From Aridibaculum aurantiacum (GTDB taxonomy: Bacteria; Bacteroidota; Bacteroidia; Chitinophagales; Chitinophagaceae), in contig NZ_JAFEWC010000001.1 of the NCBI RefSeq assembly GCF_017355875.1, positions 1,364,001-1,428,000 on the forward strand: a stretch of DNA of 64,000 nt, given 5' to 3'. The notes beneath the pieces are model-generated. The model did no database searches and was not told the DNA's origin. It was given only the letters and a program-made list of their open reading frames with translations. Below are positions 7,516-16,339 of the stretch, one piece after another (position 1 is the first letter of the stretch; every line of letters begins with the position of its first letter). The translations under genes were made by a program, and so were the position numbers.

Positions 7516-9003
7516 TTAATCTCCTTTTACACGGGCTATACCAGCCTTGGCTCTTTGATCTAAAGAGTCTTTATAATCATGATCATCCATGCTGATGCAT
7601 TCTTCGAAAGCGGCAATGGCCTGCGACTTCTGCCCACGTTTTTCGTAGATATAACCCATTTGCAGAGCGGCTCTGGCTGCATAGTATTCAGTGCGGCTTT
7701 TGCCTAATGCAATTGCTCGTTGGTAATATTTTATGGCTTCATCGTCACGTCCAAGATCATCATAAATGCGCGCTACGCGGTAGCTGAATTCTAATGCTTC
7801 AGCTGGTTTATCAAAATCCTGTTCGCTTTTGCCATGTAGTTGTGCCAACGCCTCTTTGTTGTAGCCGCCATCGTTTAGCAGGCGCGCCTTTAGCAACAAT
7901 GGGTTTGGCCAGTTTCCAGCTTTGGCATCTTTATAAGCTTTTTTATCAGCATCAGAATCTACATTACCTCTTTTGATACACAACAGCCTGTAACGTTCGG
8001 CCTCAGCCATATTTCCTTTCAGGTAATGAGCCCAACCAATTTTTAGCAACGCGTCCTTTACGTAGAAGTTCCCTTTAAAATCATCTACAAAAGCAGTCAG
8101 GTGTTGTAGCGCTGCATCCAGTTGTAGTTGGTGAAGATTTATCAGTCCAAGTTCCAGGTCCCACACCGGCGTCTGCAGGTAGCCGGGGCTGGTGTTCATG
8201 TTCTTCAGAATTGCCTCTGCATTATTTGTTTGCTTATTGTTTATGTAAAGATTAGCCGCCATAAATGTGTACAGGTGGTTGTTCACTACATCAAGCTTGC
8301 GCGCCTGGATGAATTTAAAAACCTCATCCGGCTTATTCTCCACATAGTACATCAGGTAACAGTAGTAGAAGATCGCTTCATTACCAAACAGCTTTGCATA
8401 AGGGTCGTTGCTGTTAATGAAGTTGCGCATCATTTTCATTCCCCCCGATACAGAACCACGCATACCAAACAGGCTGGTGATCCACTTATAGCCGCTAGGT
8501 ACGGTGCCAATAATTACCATCAGCGGGCCGTAGATCATATTGTTTGGCTGAAACGATGGATACTTGCTGCGGTTGTCTTTGATAAGAGAATTGGCTTTTT
8601 TAAAATCCCACCCGGCACCATAGCGTTCGCTGAATTTTATCCGTACCGCTGCGCGTTGCATATAAGCCAATCCTTTGCAGTAGCGATAAAAAGGTGAATT
8701 GGTTGGACCTTCGTCAAAAGCGTTTATACGTTTTTCAAAAGCCTGTTTACGCGCCTGGTACTGCTTTGGATCTTCATTAAAGAACAGCTCAAAGAAGTCG
8801 ATATAGCCTTCCAGCAACTCAGGTATCAAGTTATCTGGATTTTGCTGGCGCGCCTGCTGCAACAGTTGCTTGCCAGGCTCTAGTCGCAGTTTCATTATTT
8901 CTGCATACGCCTGCTGGCAAACAGGCGAAAAATCATAAACCTTCTCTGCCATGCCCATTACAGAAAACAGGCAAAATAAAATGGTGATCAGTCCGTACTT
9001 CAT
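7516..9003 (-). CDS. Exported tetratricopeptide-repeat protein
   Basis: 495 residues with a signal peptide (about 1-19, ending GMAE) and helical repeats throughout. The clearest TPR units are near the C-terminus: EALEFSYRVARIYDDLG...AIKYYQRAIALG and AALQMGYIYEKRGQKSQAIAAFEECI (about 395-475). Earlier helices resemble the mitochondrial-outer-membrane IML2-like/TPR proteins found widely in Bacteroidota. The function is unknown; a periplasmic or outer-membrane scaffold is plausible. It stands alone, with 190 bases to sucC and about 170 to the zinc-ribbon gene. Confidence 0.82.
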   Translation of the reverse strand: MKYGLITILFCLFSVMGMAEKVYDFSPVCQQAYAEIMKLRLEPGKQLLQQARQQNPDNLIPELLEGYIDFFELFFNEDPKQYQARKQAFEKRINAFDEGPTNSPFYRYCKGLAYMQRAAVRIKFSERYGAGWDFKKANSLIKDNRSKYPSFQPNNMIYGPLMVIIGTVPSGYKWITSLFGMRGSVSGGMKMMRNFINSNDPYAKLFGNEAIFYYCYLMYYVENKPDEVFKFIQARKLDVVNNHLYTFMAANLYINNKQTNNAEAILKNMNTSPGYLQTPVWDLELGLINLHQLQLDAALQHLTAFVDDFKGNFYVKDALLKIGWAHYLKGNMAEAERYRLLCIKRGNVDSDADKKAYKDAKAGNWPNPLLLKARLLNDGGYNKEALAQLHGKSEQDFDKPAEALEFSYRVARIYDDLGRDDEAIKYYQRAIALGKSRTEYYAARAALQMGYIYEKRGQKSQAIAAFEECISMDDHDYKDSLDQRAKAGIARVKGD

Positions 9004-9123
9004 TGGCTTGCAAGATAAAGGATAAGCAGTAGCGATAACTAAGCGAACGGGGGTGGAGGAGAGATTTAGGATATTGTGATTTTCATTTAATGGTCAATTG
9101 CTGATATTAATTGCCATCAAATA

Positions 9124-9147
9124 AAAAAGGCACCGTTGGGTGCCTTT
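9124..9147 (-). terminator. Terminator of the Nif3/zinc-ribbon operon
   Basis: Read on the minus strand, AAAGGCACC-CAAC-GGTGCCTTT forms a perfect 9-bp stem followed by a T run (TTTTTTAT). It lies 30 bases past the stop of the zinc-ribbon gene. Confidence 0.85.
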
Positions 9148-9176
9148 CAATATTCTACTATATAACTTCTTCAAGA

Positions 9177-9932
9177 TTACTTGGTTTCTACATTCTCATG
9201 CAGATCCTGGTCTACCAGGATACGACCACAGTTCTCGCAAACAAGGATCTTCTTGTGTTGCTTGATCTCGCTTTGCTTTTGAGGAGGAATAGCATTAAAA
9301 CATCCGCCACAGCTATCTCTCAATACAGGTACTACGCTCAGGCCATTGCGGTAGTTCTTGCGGATACGATCGTAAGAAAACAACAGTCTTTCATCCAGCG
9401 CACCACGAGCATTCTCGCTTATAGCTCTAAATTCATTCTCTTCTTTCTCTGTATCAGCAATAATCTTTTCAAGTTCGCCTTTCTTACCATTCAGCACACC
9501 TTCTTTAGCAGCAATCTGCTTTTTAGCAGCTTCCAGCAATTTTATCTTATCAGCTATCTCTTCGTTAGCATCTTTAATATGCTTTTCAGCCAGCTTTATT
9601 TCCAGCTGCTGCATTTCCATCTCCTTGTTAATCGCCTCGAACTCACGGTTATTCTTTACGTTCTCGCTTTGCTTCTCGTATTTTGCCAGCAGCGCCTCGC
9701 TCTCTTTTATTATTTCTTTCTTCTTTTCTATAAAATCCGAAATACCGTTGATCTCTTCTTCTATGCGGGTTTGACGAGCATGCAGACCCTGGATCTCATC
9801 TTCCAGGTCGCTAACCTCTATTGGCAGTTCCCCTTTCAGGATACCGATCTCATCCAGTTTAGAATCAATTTTTTGAAGCCTTACCAGGTTGGTTAATTTT
9901 TCCTGAACAGAAAATTCTTTAACGCTTGCCAT
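9177..9932 (-). CDS. Coiled-coil protein with C4-type zinc ribbon
   Basis: 251 residues. Residues 10-185 are almost entirely charged heptads, predicted as a long antiparallel coiled coil. The C-terminus carries two cysteine pairs, CGGC at 208-211 and CENC at 232-235, forming the C4 zinc ribbon of the DUF164/zf-RING_7 family. Proteins of this family sit next to nif3 homologues in many Bacteroidota, and that is the case here (nif3 is 174 bases upstream on the same strand). The function is not established; related proteins have been linked to RNA or ribosome processes. Confidence 0.87.
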   Translation of the reverse strand: MASVKEFSVQEKLTNLVRLQKIDSKLDEIGILKGELPIEVSDLEDEIQGLHARQTRIEEEINGISDFIEKKKEIIKESEALLAKYEKQSENVKNNREFEAINKEMEMQQLEIKLAEKHIKDANEEIADKIKLLEAAKKQIAAKEGVLNGKKGELEKIIADTEKEENEFRAISENARGALDERLLFSYDRIRKNYRNGLSVVPVLRDSCGGCFNAIPPQKQSEIKQHKKILVCENCGRILVDQDLHENVETK

Positions 9933-10020
9933 ATTTACTTTTAAGATTTGAAGTTTTTAACAGGTTGAACCTCTATAGCTACTGTTATGTTACCGGCTTT
10001 TGTATCTCCGGTTGGTCATC

Positions 10021-10045
10021 GTTGCGTCGCACTCTTGTACTGCAT
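10021..10045 (-). repeat. 25-nt intergenic repeat, copy B
   Basis: The minus-strand reading matches copy A (6043-6067) at 24 of 25 positions. It lies between nif3 and the zinc-ribbon gene and therefore is likely transcribed within that operon. Confidence 0.7.
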
Positions 10046-10106
10046 CACCTTTTTCACCTGCCTAATGTTCTTGTACGAGCTGCAGCAGCTATTGTATATC
10101 AACCAA

Positions 10107-11207
10107 TTACATGAAGTACTGTACCGGGTTGGTTCTTACTCCACTTTTAAGGACGGCAAAGTTAGGGAAATTAGCTTCTAAAACATCATGTAGAAGGTCT
10201 ACGGTAAATTGTTCGCTTTCGTAGTGGCCAATATCAGCTATCACCATTCTGCCTTCTGCATCAAAGAACTCGTGGTACTTAATGTCGCTGGTAATATATA
10301 TATCAGCTTTTGCTCCCAATGCATTTTTGATTAAGAAGCTGCCAGCGCCTCCACATAGTGCAACTGTTTTCACTGGTTTGCCCATTAGCGGCGTATGCTT
10401 CAGGGCCTGCAGGCCAAATTGCTCCTTTACCATGTTGAGAAAATCCTTTTCAACCATTGGTTCAGGCAACTCGCCATACAACCCGCTTCCCACTTCCTGG
10501 AAATAGTTGGTAAGCGCTACCACATCGTACGCCACCTCTTCATAAGGATGCGCTTCCAACATGGCTTCCACCACCACATCTCTTTTGTAAACCGGCAGTA
10601 TCACCTCGATTTTTTCTTCATTGGCTTCTTCACGTTTTCCTATTTCACCAATGTGAGGGTTAGTGCCTTCGCCGGCTTTAAATGTGCCGGTACCTTTTAT
10701 ATTGAAGCTGCATTCGCTGTACTTGCCTATGTTTCCACCCCCGGCTTTGAAGATGGCTTCACGGACCTTGTCTGCATCTGCTTCCGGAACGAAAACCGCC
10801 AGCTTCAGCAGGTTGTTTTGGCGGTGCAGCAAAACCTTCCTGTTCTCTAGGCCCAGCTTATCAGCCATTTTCCCGTTCACACCTGTCAACAGGTTGTCCA
10901 GGTTAGTATGAATGGCATAAATAGCTATATCATTTTTTATGGCTGCAATCACCGTACGCTCAACGTAGTTCCTTCCGGTAATTTTTTTCAGCCCTCCAAA
11001 AATAATGGGGTGGTGGGCCACCACCAGGTTGCAGCCTTTTTCAATGGCTTCAGCTATTACATCTTCCGTTGCATCCAGTGTGCAGAGGATGCCCTTGCAT
11101 TCTGCTGCTGCGTATCCTACCAGCAGGCCGCAGTTGTCGTAGCTTTCCTGGTAGCTAGGTGGAGCAAGCTCTTCAAGTACTTTTATTGCGGCGGCTATAG
11201 TAGGCAT
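10107..11207 (-). CDS. Nif3-like dinuclear metal centre protein
   Basis: 366 residues, the long form with the PII-like insertion (about 125-240) seen in YqfO-type members. Metal ligands are visible: His65-His66 in VVAHHPIIFGG, an Asp in IHTNLDN (about 100), and the C-terminal ADIGHYESEQF with His and Glu. The family forms toroidal hexamers with a two-metal site (often annotated as GTP cyclohydrolase 1 type 2); its true substrate is unclear. It is the first gene of a likely two-gene unit with the zinc-ribbon protein. Confidence 0.93.
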   Translation of the reverse strand: MPTIAAAIKVLEELAPPSYQESYDNCGLLVGYAAAECKGILCTLDATEDVIAEAIEKGCNLVVAHHPIIFGGLKKITGRNYVERTVIAAIKNDIAIYAIHTNLDNLLTGVNGKMADKLGLENRKVLLHRQNNLLKLAVFVPEADADKVREAIFKAGGGNIGKYSECSFNIKGTGTFKAGEGTNPHIGEIGKREEANEEKIEVILPVYKRDVVVEAMLEAHPYEEVAYDVVALTNYFQEVGSGLYGELPEPMVEKDFLNMVKEQFGLQALKHTPLMGKPVKTVALCGGAGSFLIKNALGAKADIYITSDIKYHEFFDAEGRMVIADIGHYESEQFTVDLLHDVLEANFPNFAVLKSGVRTNPVQYFM

Positions 11208-11212
11208 TTTGT

Positions 11213-11250
11213 AAAGTCAAAATTCAAAAGTCAAAATTCAAAAATCCAAA
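11213..11250. repeat. Short tandem repeat, two 14-nt units plus partial third
   Basis: AGTCAAAATTCAAA occurs twice without mismatch at 11215-11228 and 11229-11242, followed by a degenerate AATCCAAA. It sits directly upstream of the nif3 start codon (minus strand). The AGTCAAA half-unit is the same heptamer that is tandemly repeated at 63356-63383. Confidence 0.75.
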
Positions 11251-11295
11251 GGCGAGTGATTAACTAAATACTTTTCAACTAATCAACCTATCAAC

Positions 11296-12489
11296 TTACT
11301 TCCTCCCCGGGTACACCTTAAGCGCTTCTTCAAGGCAATCCATAGCAGCATCAATGGCTGCAAGGTTTAGTACATAAGCCAGGCGAACTTCCTGCTTACC
11401 TAAACCAGGCGTGCCGTAGAAACCTGTTGCTGGGGCCAGCATCACAGTAGCTCCTTTGTATTCAAAGCTCTCAAGCAGCCACTGGCAGAAGGTGTCGCTG
11501 TCATCAATTGGAAGTTTGGCCATTGCATAGAATGCTCCACCAGGATTTGGGCAGAAAACGCCATTCATCGCATTGAGCCGCTTTACAATCAGGTCGCGAC
11601 GACTTTTGTATTCAGCTTTGGTAGTATCAAAATAATCAGCAGGCAAGTCTATTGCTGCTTCACCAGCTATTTGCGCAAAACTTGGCGGACTTAGTCGTGC
11701 CTGTGCAAATTTCATAGCAGCATCCAGAACTTGCTTATTCTTGGTTACCAACGCACCTATTCTTCCACCACATGCGCTGTAGCGCTTGCTGATGGTGTCC
11801 ATCAGGATCACATGATCATCAACTCCTTTTAGGTGCATGGCGCTGAACTGGTTACCCTCATAAGTAAATTCACGGTAAGCTTCGTCAGCAAACAGGTAAA
11901 GATTGTGCTTTACCAGCAGGTCCTTTAGTTGCTGCATTTCTGCTTCGCTGTACGAGTAGCCGGTAGGATTATTAGGATTGCACATCACAATAGCCTTTGT
12001 GCGTGGAGTGATCACCTTCTCAAAATCTTCAATGGGAGGCAGTGCAAAACCGGTTTCTATTCTTGAAGTAATAGGAACAACCTTTACATCTGCTGCTACT
12101 GCAAATCCATTATAGTTTGCATAGAAAGGTTCAGGAATGATCACTTCGTCGCCGGCATCCAGGCAGGTCATGAAGCCAAACAAGATAGCCTCGCTTCCGC
12201 CTGTTGTAATGATGATCTGCGTATGATCTACAAATATGCCTACCGATGCATAGTACTTCACCAGCTTCTTCCGATAGCTTTCGTTGCCTGCGCTATGGCT
12301 GTATTCCAGTACTGTAAAGTCGCTGTTGCGCACAGCATCCAACACCATTTTAGGCGTTTCTATGTCTGGTTGTCCAATATTAAGATGGTAAACTGTAGTG
12401 CCTTTCTTTTTTGCAGCTTCTGCATAAGGTACAAGCTTGCGGATAGGAGAGGGCGGCATCATTTTGCCGCGATTGCTGATCGTTAACAT
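11296..12489 (-). CDS. Class I/II pyridoxal-phosphate aminotransferase
   Basis: 397 residues, fold type I aminotransferase of the aspartate-aminotransferase-like group. Visible marks are the substrate-side HLNIGQPDIETP, the cofactor loop TTGGSEA, the NPNNPTGYSYS motif, DEAYREF, and the Schiff-base Lys235 in DTISKRYSACGGRIG. The C-terminal FYGTPGLGKQEVRLAY carries the carboxylate-binding Arg. Substrate specificity cannot be read from sequence; it may act on aspartate, aromatic or branched-chain amino acids. It is monocistronic, with a candidate promoter just upstream. Confidence 0.93.
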   Translation of the reverse strand: MLTISNRGKMMPPSPIRKLVPYAEAAKKKGTTVYHLNIGQPDIETPKMVLDAVRNSDFTVLEYSHSAGNESYRKKLVKYYASVGIFVDHTQIIITTGGSEAILFGFMTCLDAGDEVIIPEPFYANYNGFAVAADVKVVPITSRIETGFALPPIEDFEKVITPRTKAIVMCNPNNPTGYSYSEAEMQQLKDLLVKHNLYLFADEAYREFTYEGNQFSAMHLKGVDDHVILMDTISKRYSACGGRIGALVTKNKQVLDAAMKFAQARLSPPSFAQIAGEAAIDLPADYFDTTKAEYKSRRDLIVKRLNAMNGVFCPNPGGAFYAMAKLPIDDSDTFCQWLLESFEYKGATVMLAPATGFYGTPGLGKQEVRLAYVLNLAAIDAAMDCLEEALKVYPGRK

Positions 12490-12494
12490 GGGTG

Positions 12495-12502
12495 CAAAGA
12501 TA
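12495..12502 (-). promoter_or_regulatory. Candidate -7 box for the aminotransferase gene
   Basis: The minus strand reads TATCTTTG, fitting TAnnTTTG. It ends only 5 bases before the start codon, so transcription would begin at or very near the ATG; the mRNA would be leaderless or a later Met would be the start. An imperfect -33 (TTC) lies about 18 bases upstream. Confidence 0.4.
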
Positions 12503-12599
12503 GCGGGTGAAGGTATAGGTGAATCCAGGTGCTATAGATAAACATGAAACTCGCCAAATTTTAATGGAGCTGACATGATTAGCTAGTTTTCATACAGGT

Positions 12600-12631
12600 A
12601 AAAAAGAAAAGCCACCTTGTAGGTGGCTTTC
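12600..12631 (-). terminator. Terminator after the second DUF1573 gene
   Basis: On the minus strand AAAGCCACC-TACAA-GGTGGCTTT is a perfect 9-bp stem followed by TCTTTTTT. It lies 22 bases beyond the stop of the 12654-13076 gene. Confidence 0.85.
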
Positions 12632-12653
12632 AACAAATATTATAAATGAGAAA

Positions 12654-13076
12654 CTAGCTCTTTTTGCTTGCAGGTTTTCCTTTAGCCGCAGGCTTAGCAG
12701 CCGAAGCTTTAGCATCTACTACTTCTCCTTCTATATGTAAATATATAGGCTCAGCAACATTGGCAACTTTTACAGTAACCTTTTTTGTGAATGAACCTAT
12801 AGCCTCTGCGTTGTAAGTAACCTTGATGGTTTTTGTCGCACCTTTTGCAATCGGGCTTTTAGGATACTCAGGTGTAGTACAGCCACACTCAGCAGTTGCA
12901 TTTTCTATTACTACCACACCATTTGAATTGTTGGTGAACTGGAAGTTGTAAGTAACAGGTACTCCTTGTTTGATTTTTCCGAAGTTGTGTTTTGCTACTT
13001 TGAATTCCAATGGACCTTGAGCAAAAACAGTGGAGACAGCCACAAGGGCAATAAGAAGAGAAAGGATTTTTTTCAT
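12654..13076 (-). CDS. DUF1573 exported protein (copy 2)
   Basis: 140 residues with a signal peptide (about 1-19, VSTVFAQ) and one Ig-like ASH/MSP-type domain of the DUF1573 family. The family motif AECGCTTPEYP, with a CGC cysteine pair, is at about residues 62-72; KGATKTIKVTYNAEAIGSF follows. The C-terminus is a Lys/Ala/Pro-rich tail. It is a paralogue of the gene 62 bases upstream. The role is unknown; the family is abundant in Bacteroidota and exported to the periplasm or surface. Confidence 0.9.
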   Translation of the reverse strand: MKKILSLLIALVAVSTVFAQGPLEFKVAKHNFGKIKQGVPVTYNFQFTNNSNGVVVIENATAECGCTTPEYPKSPIAKGATKTIKVTYNAEAIGSFTKKVTVKVANVAEPIYLHIEGEVVDAKASAAKPAAKGKPASKKS

Positions 13077-13083
13077 AGTAGGT

Positions 13084-13115
13084 AAATAAAAGGTTGTTGT
13101 ATTGCTACAACAACC
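13084..13115 (-). terminator. Hairpin between the two DUF1573 genes
   Basis: On the minus strand GGTTGTTGTA-GCAA-TACAACAACC is a perfect 10-bp stem with a tetraloop, followed by TTTTATTT. It looks like an intrinsic terminator or attenuator, and ends 8 bases before the start codon of the downstream paralogue. Confidence 0.75.
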
Positions 13116-13138
13116 CGTGAAAAAATGTAAGAAACGTA

Positions 13139-13597
13139 TTATTTAGTTCCGCCTTTGATCTTTTGTACTGCGCCATTAGCAGGAGCCGGAGCTTCAGGTA
13201 CTTTATACCCTTCGCCATGGAAACGGATCTGCTTGCTTAGACCATTGCTGAAGAAAATATCAGCAGTCTTTTCAAAATGACCTTCAGCAAAACCATTGAA
13301 ACCTAAAGTTACTTTTACTGTTTCGCCGGGACCGAATGATTTGCCAGCCTGGTACTTTGGAGTTGTACATCCGCAGCCAACTTTTACGTTCTCTATCTTT
13401 ACAGAATCTTTTCCGATGTTTTTGATCTCAACATCGAATTCCACAGGCTTACCATAAGCAATCTTACCAAAATCGTGGTTGGTTGTTTTGATGTCCAACA
13501 CTTTAGAAATGTCGTTTTGATCTTGGGTAGCAGGTGCTTGAGCATACATAGTTGCTGCAATAAGCAAACTGCTCATGAACAAGGTAAATCTTTTCAT
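13139..13597 (-). CDS. DUF1573 exported protein (copy 1)
   Basis: 152 residues with a signal peptide (about 1-20, AATMYAQ) and a single DUF1573 domain: TTNHDFGKIAYGKPVEF begins the domain and VGCGCTTPKYQ carries the cysteine pair, followed by GPGETVKVTLGFNG. It is the paralogue of the next gene downstream. Function unknown. Confidence 0.9.
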   Translation of the reverse strand: MKRFTLFMSSLLIAATMYAQAPATQDQNDISKVLDIKTTNHDFGKIAYGKPVEFDVEIKNIGKDSVKIENVKVGCGCTTPKYQAGKSFGPGETVKVTLGFNGFAEGHFEKTADIFFSNGLSKQIRFHGEGYKVPEAPAPANGAVQKIKGGTK

Positions 13598-13633
13598 TTT
13601 CGGCTTTGTTTTAAGATTTGTAAAGTTATTGGT

Positions 13634-13663
13634 TTTGCTAAGAAAATATAGTCCCTATTTTCG
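13634..13663 (+). promoter_or_regulatory. Candidate promoter for the E1 dehydrogenase gene
   Basis: TTTG at 13634-13637, an 18-nt spacer and TATTTTCG at 13656-13663 match the Bacteroidota -33/-7 pattern with one deviation in the -7 box. This would give a leader of about 140 nt before the E1 gene. Confidence 0.4.
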
Positions 13664-13807
13664 CAGCGTTCCATTTTATATAATATTTAATACCTTCTGA
13701 AGAGAGGGCAGGTAAAGAACGAAAAATGGGATGAGAAATTTTTTTTAAGACGATTAATTTTTGCTTGCCAGATGATTTGAACAAATTGTACGGCAGTTTT
13801 TTTAAAC

Positions 13808-16207
13808 ATGATTCATATGAGTAACCCCCAACTGCAAACGGAAGTGAATGAAGAAGTAATGTCGTACGATCGCTTTAGGCAGGAGATACTCCAGGATTAT
13901 AGAACGGCGGTACTTAGTAGAGAAGCAAGCTTGCTTGGCAGGCGGGAAGTGCTGACCGGGAAAGCTAAGTTTGGAATATTTGGTGATGGAAAAGAGCTGG
14001 CGCAAATAGCGATGGCAAAGTTTTTCAAGCCGGGCGATTTCAGAGCTGGCTACTACCGCGATCAGACTTTCATGTTCTCTGCTGGCCTTGCTACCGTAGA
14101 GCAATTCTTCGCTCAGTTATATGCTGATCCAGATGTAAATAATGATCCTTTTAGTGCAGGCCGCCAGATGAATGCTCACTTTTCTACGCCTTTTGTAGAT
14201 GGTGAAGGTAACTGGCTGGACCTGGCAAACAGGAAAAATGTATCAAGTGATATTTCGCCTACAGCGGGGCAAATGCCACGTGCATTAGGACTTGCTTTCG
14301 CATCCAAAGCTTTCAGAAGCCTTCCGCAGGTTGAAGAGCTGCAACATTTAAGCAACAATGGTAACGAGATTTGTTTTTGTACCATTGGTGACGCCAGCAC
14401 CAGCGAAGGACACTTTTGGGAAACCATGAACGCAGCTGGTGTACTTCAGGTGCCGCTTGCTTTATTTGTATGGGATGATGGCTATGGCATATCAGTTCCT
14501 AAGCGTTTTCAAACAACAAAAGGATCTGTCTCCGAATCCCTATCAGGCATGCAGAAAACCCATGACAGTAACGGGATAAACATTTACAAAGTAAAAGGTT
14601 GGGATTACGCAGGTATGTGCGAGGTATTTGAACTGGCACTGGAAGAAATGCGTGAAACACATGTTCCGGCTTTATTTCATGTAGAAGAAATAACGCAGCC
14701 ACAAGGGCATAGCACCAGTGGTAGCCACGAGCGCTATAAAACTTTGGATAGGCTGGAGTGGGAGCGTGAATGGGATTGTAATAAGAAATTCAGGGAGTGG
14801 ATCATAGGCAATGGCCTGGGTTCTGATGAAGAATTGGTAGACATAGAGAATGAGGCAAGGGAGCATGTAAGGGAAGCAAAAAATAGTGCGTGGAGCAAAT
14901 ACATAAATCCTATCAAAGAGCAGGTAGCACAGGCTGTTTCTTTATTAGATGCAGTTAATGTAAACGATGTAGACACTTACAACAAGCTGAAGCAACTATC
15001 TGTTGGATTGCAAGGTAATCGCGAACCTATGCGACGCGATATCATGAAGGCTTTAGGTACAGCCACAAGAATAGTGAAGGGTGATGCAGTGAAAGAGGTA
15101 AAAGAGTTTTACCTAAAACTGAAGGGCGACAACAAAGACTTATATAATACCTTCCTGTATAACAACGGTGCAGGATCTGCACTTACTGTAGATGCTGTTC
15201 CTGCTAAATTCGATCAAAGCGCTGCTACCCTGAATGGCTACGAGATCCTGAATAAATTCTTTGATCAGCTATTTGCTTCCAATCCTAAAGTGTTTGCTTT
15301 TGGTGAGGATGTGGGCTATATAGGTGATGTGAACCAGGGCTTCAGTGGGCTGCAAGAGAAACATGGCGATAACAGGATTTTTGATACAGGTATCCGCGAG
15401 TTGACAATAGTAGGACAGGGTATAGGTATGGCACTAAGAGGTTTGAGACCTATCACTGAAATCCAGTACCTAGATTACCTGCTGTACGGCCTGCAGCCAC
15501 TGAGCGACGATGTAGCTACTACACATTTCAGGACCAAAGGCCAGCAAAGCTGCCCGCTTATAATTAGGACACGCGGCCACAGGCTAGAAGGCATCTGGCA
15601 TAGCGGATCACCAATGGGTATGATCATCAATGCGCTGCGTGGAATGCATGTTTGTGTGCCGCGAAATATGGTGCAGGCAGTAGGTATGTACAATACGTTA
15701 ATGCGTGCAAACGATCCTGCTATAGTAGTAGAATGCCTGAATAGTTACCGACTAAAAGAAAAAGTTCCGACCAACCTGCTGGAGTATTCAGTTCCACTTG
15801 GTATACCTGAAGTAGTGAAACAAGGTGATGATATTACCATTGTATCGTATGGCTCTACTTTGCGCGTAGTGCAGGAAGCCGCAGCTACTTTAGATGCTAC
15901 AGGAATAAGCTGCGAAGTGATAGATGTACGAACGCTTCTTCCATTCGACATTAATCATATGATCCTGGAGTCTTTGAAAAAGACAAGCCGTATCGTTTTT
16001 GTAGATGAAGATGTTCCGGGAGGTGCCACTGCTTATATGTTCAATAAGGTGATGGAAGAGCAGGGAGGTTATCGCTGGCTGGATGTGGCAGCAAGAACGA
16101 TCACTGCTAAAGCACACCGCCCTTCTTATGGCAGCGATGGCGACTACTTCAGTAAGCCAAACGTGGAAGAGATAATCGAGGTGATACAGGAAATGATGGC
16201 TGAATAA
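13808..16207 (+). CDS. 2-oxoacid (branched-chain type) dehydrogenase E1, fused alpha and beta subunits
   Basis: 799 residues. The alpha half (about 1-370) has the thiamine-diphosphate motif GDASTSEG...N (near 195-215) and RDQTFMFSAGL; the beta half (about 475-799) starts NGYEILNKFFDQLF and has GEDVGYIGDVNQGFSGLQ, IRELTIVGQGIGMALRG and a transketolase C-terminal domain (ITIVSYGSTL). E1 decarboxylates 2-oxoacids and reductively acylates the lipoyl group of E2. The natural alpha-beta fusion is common in Bacteroidota and most resembles branched-chain 2-oxoisovalerate dehydrogenase. E2 and E3 genes are not in the window. An alternative start is at 13817. Confidence 0.93.
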   Translation: MIHMSNPQLQTEVNEEVMSYDRFRQEILQDYRTAVLSREASLLGRREVLTGKAKFGIFGDGKELAQIAMAKFFKPGDFRAGYYRDQTFMFSAGLATVEQFFAQLYADPDVNNDPFSAGRQMNAHFSTPFVDGEGNWLDLANRKNVSSDISPTAGQMPRALGLAFASKAFRSLPQVEELQHLSNNGNEICFCTIGDASTSEGHFWETMNAAGVLQVPLALFVWDDGYGISVPKRFQTTKGSVSESLSGMQKTHDSNGINIYKVKGWDYAGMCEVFELALEEMRETHVPALFHVEEITQPQGHSTSGSHERYKTLDRLEWEREWDCNKKFREWIIGNGLGSDEELVDIENEAREHVREAKNSAWSKYINPIKEQVAQAVSLLDAVNVNDVDTYNKLKQLSVGLQGNREPMRRDIMKALGTATRIVKGDAVKEVKEFYLKLKGDNKDLYNTFLYNNGAGSALTVDAVPAKFDQSAATLNGYEILNKFFDQLFASNPKVFAFGEDVGYIGDVNQGFSGLQEKHGDNRIFDTGIRELTIVGQGIGMALRGLRPITEIQYLDYLLYGLQPLSDDVATTHFRTKGQQSCPLIIRTRGHRLEGIWHSGSPMGMIINALRGMHVCVPRNMVQAVGMYNTLMRANDPAIVVECLNSYRLKEKVPTNLLEYSVPLGIPEVVKQGDDITIVSYGSTLRVVQEAAATLDATGISCEVIDVRTLLPFDINHMILESLKKTSRIVFVDEDVPGGATAYMFNKVMEEQGGYRWLDVAARTITAKAHRPSYGSDGDYFSKPNVEEIIEVIQEMMAE

Positions 16208-16230
16208 AAATTGTAGAATAAAACTTTTAG

Positions 16231-16259
16231 TGCGGTCATATTCGACCGCATTTTTTTTG
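16231..16259 (+). terminator. Terminator after the E1 gene
   Basis: TGCGGTC-ATATTC-GACCGCA is a perfect 7-bp stem followed by eight T residues, 24 bases after the stop codon. Confidence 0.88.
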
Positions 16260-16339
16260 TCCAAAAGTGTAAGATGATATTGCCTTTCTGCAGCTGTTTC
16301 AGGTAGATGTTCTATTTTCCATTTTACGAATACATATAC

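Noticed and set aside
9111-9896. 261-codon open frame antisense to the zinc-ribbon gene
   Set aside because: The long coiled-coil codons of the real gene leave few stops on the other strand; the translation is Leu/Phe-rich without known domains, and it covers the terminator at 9124.
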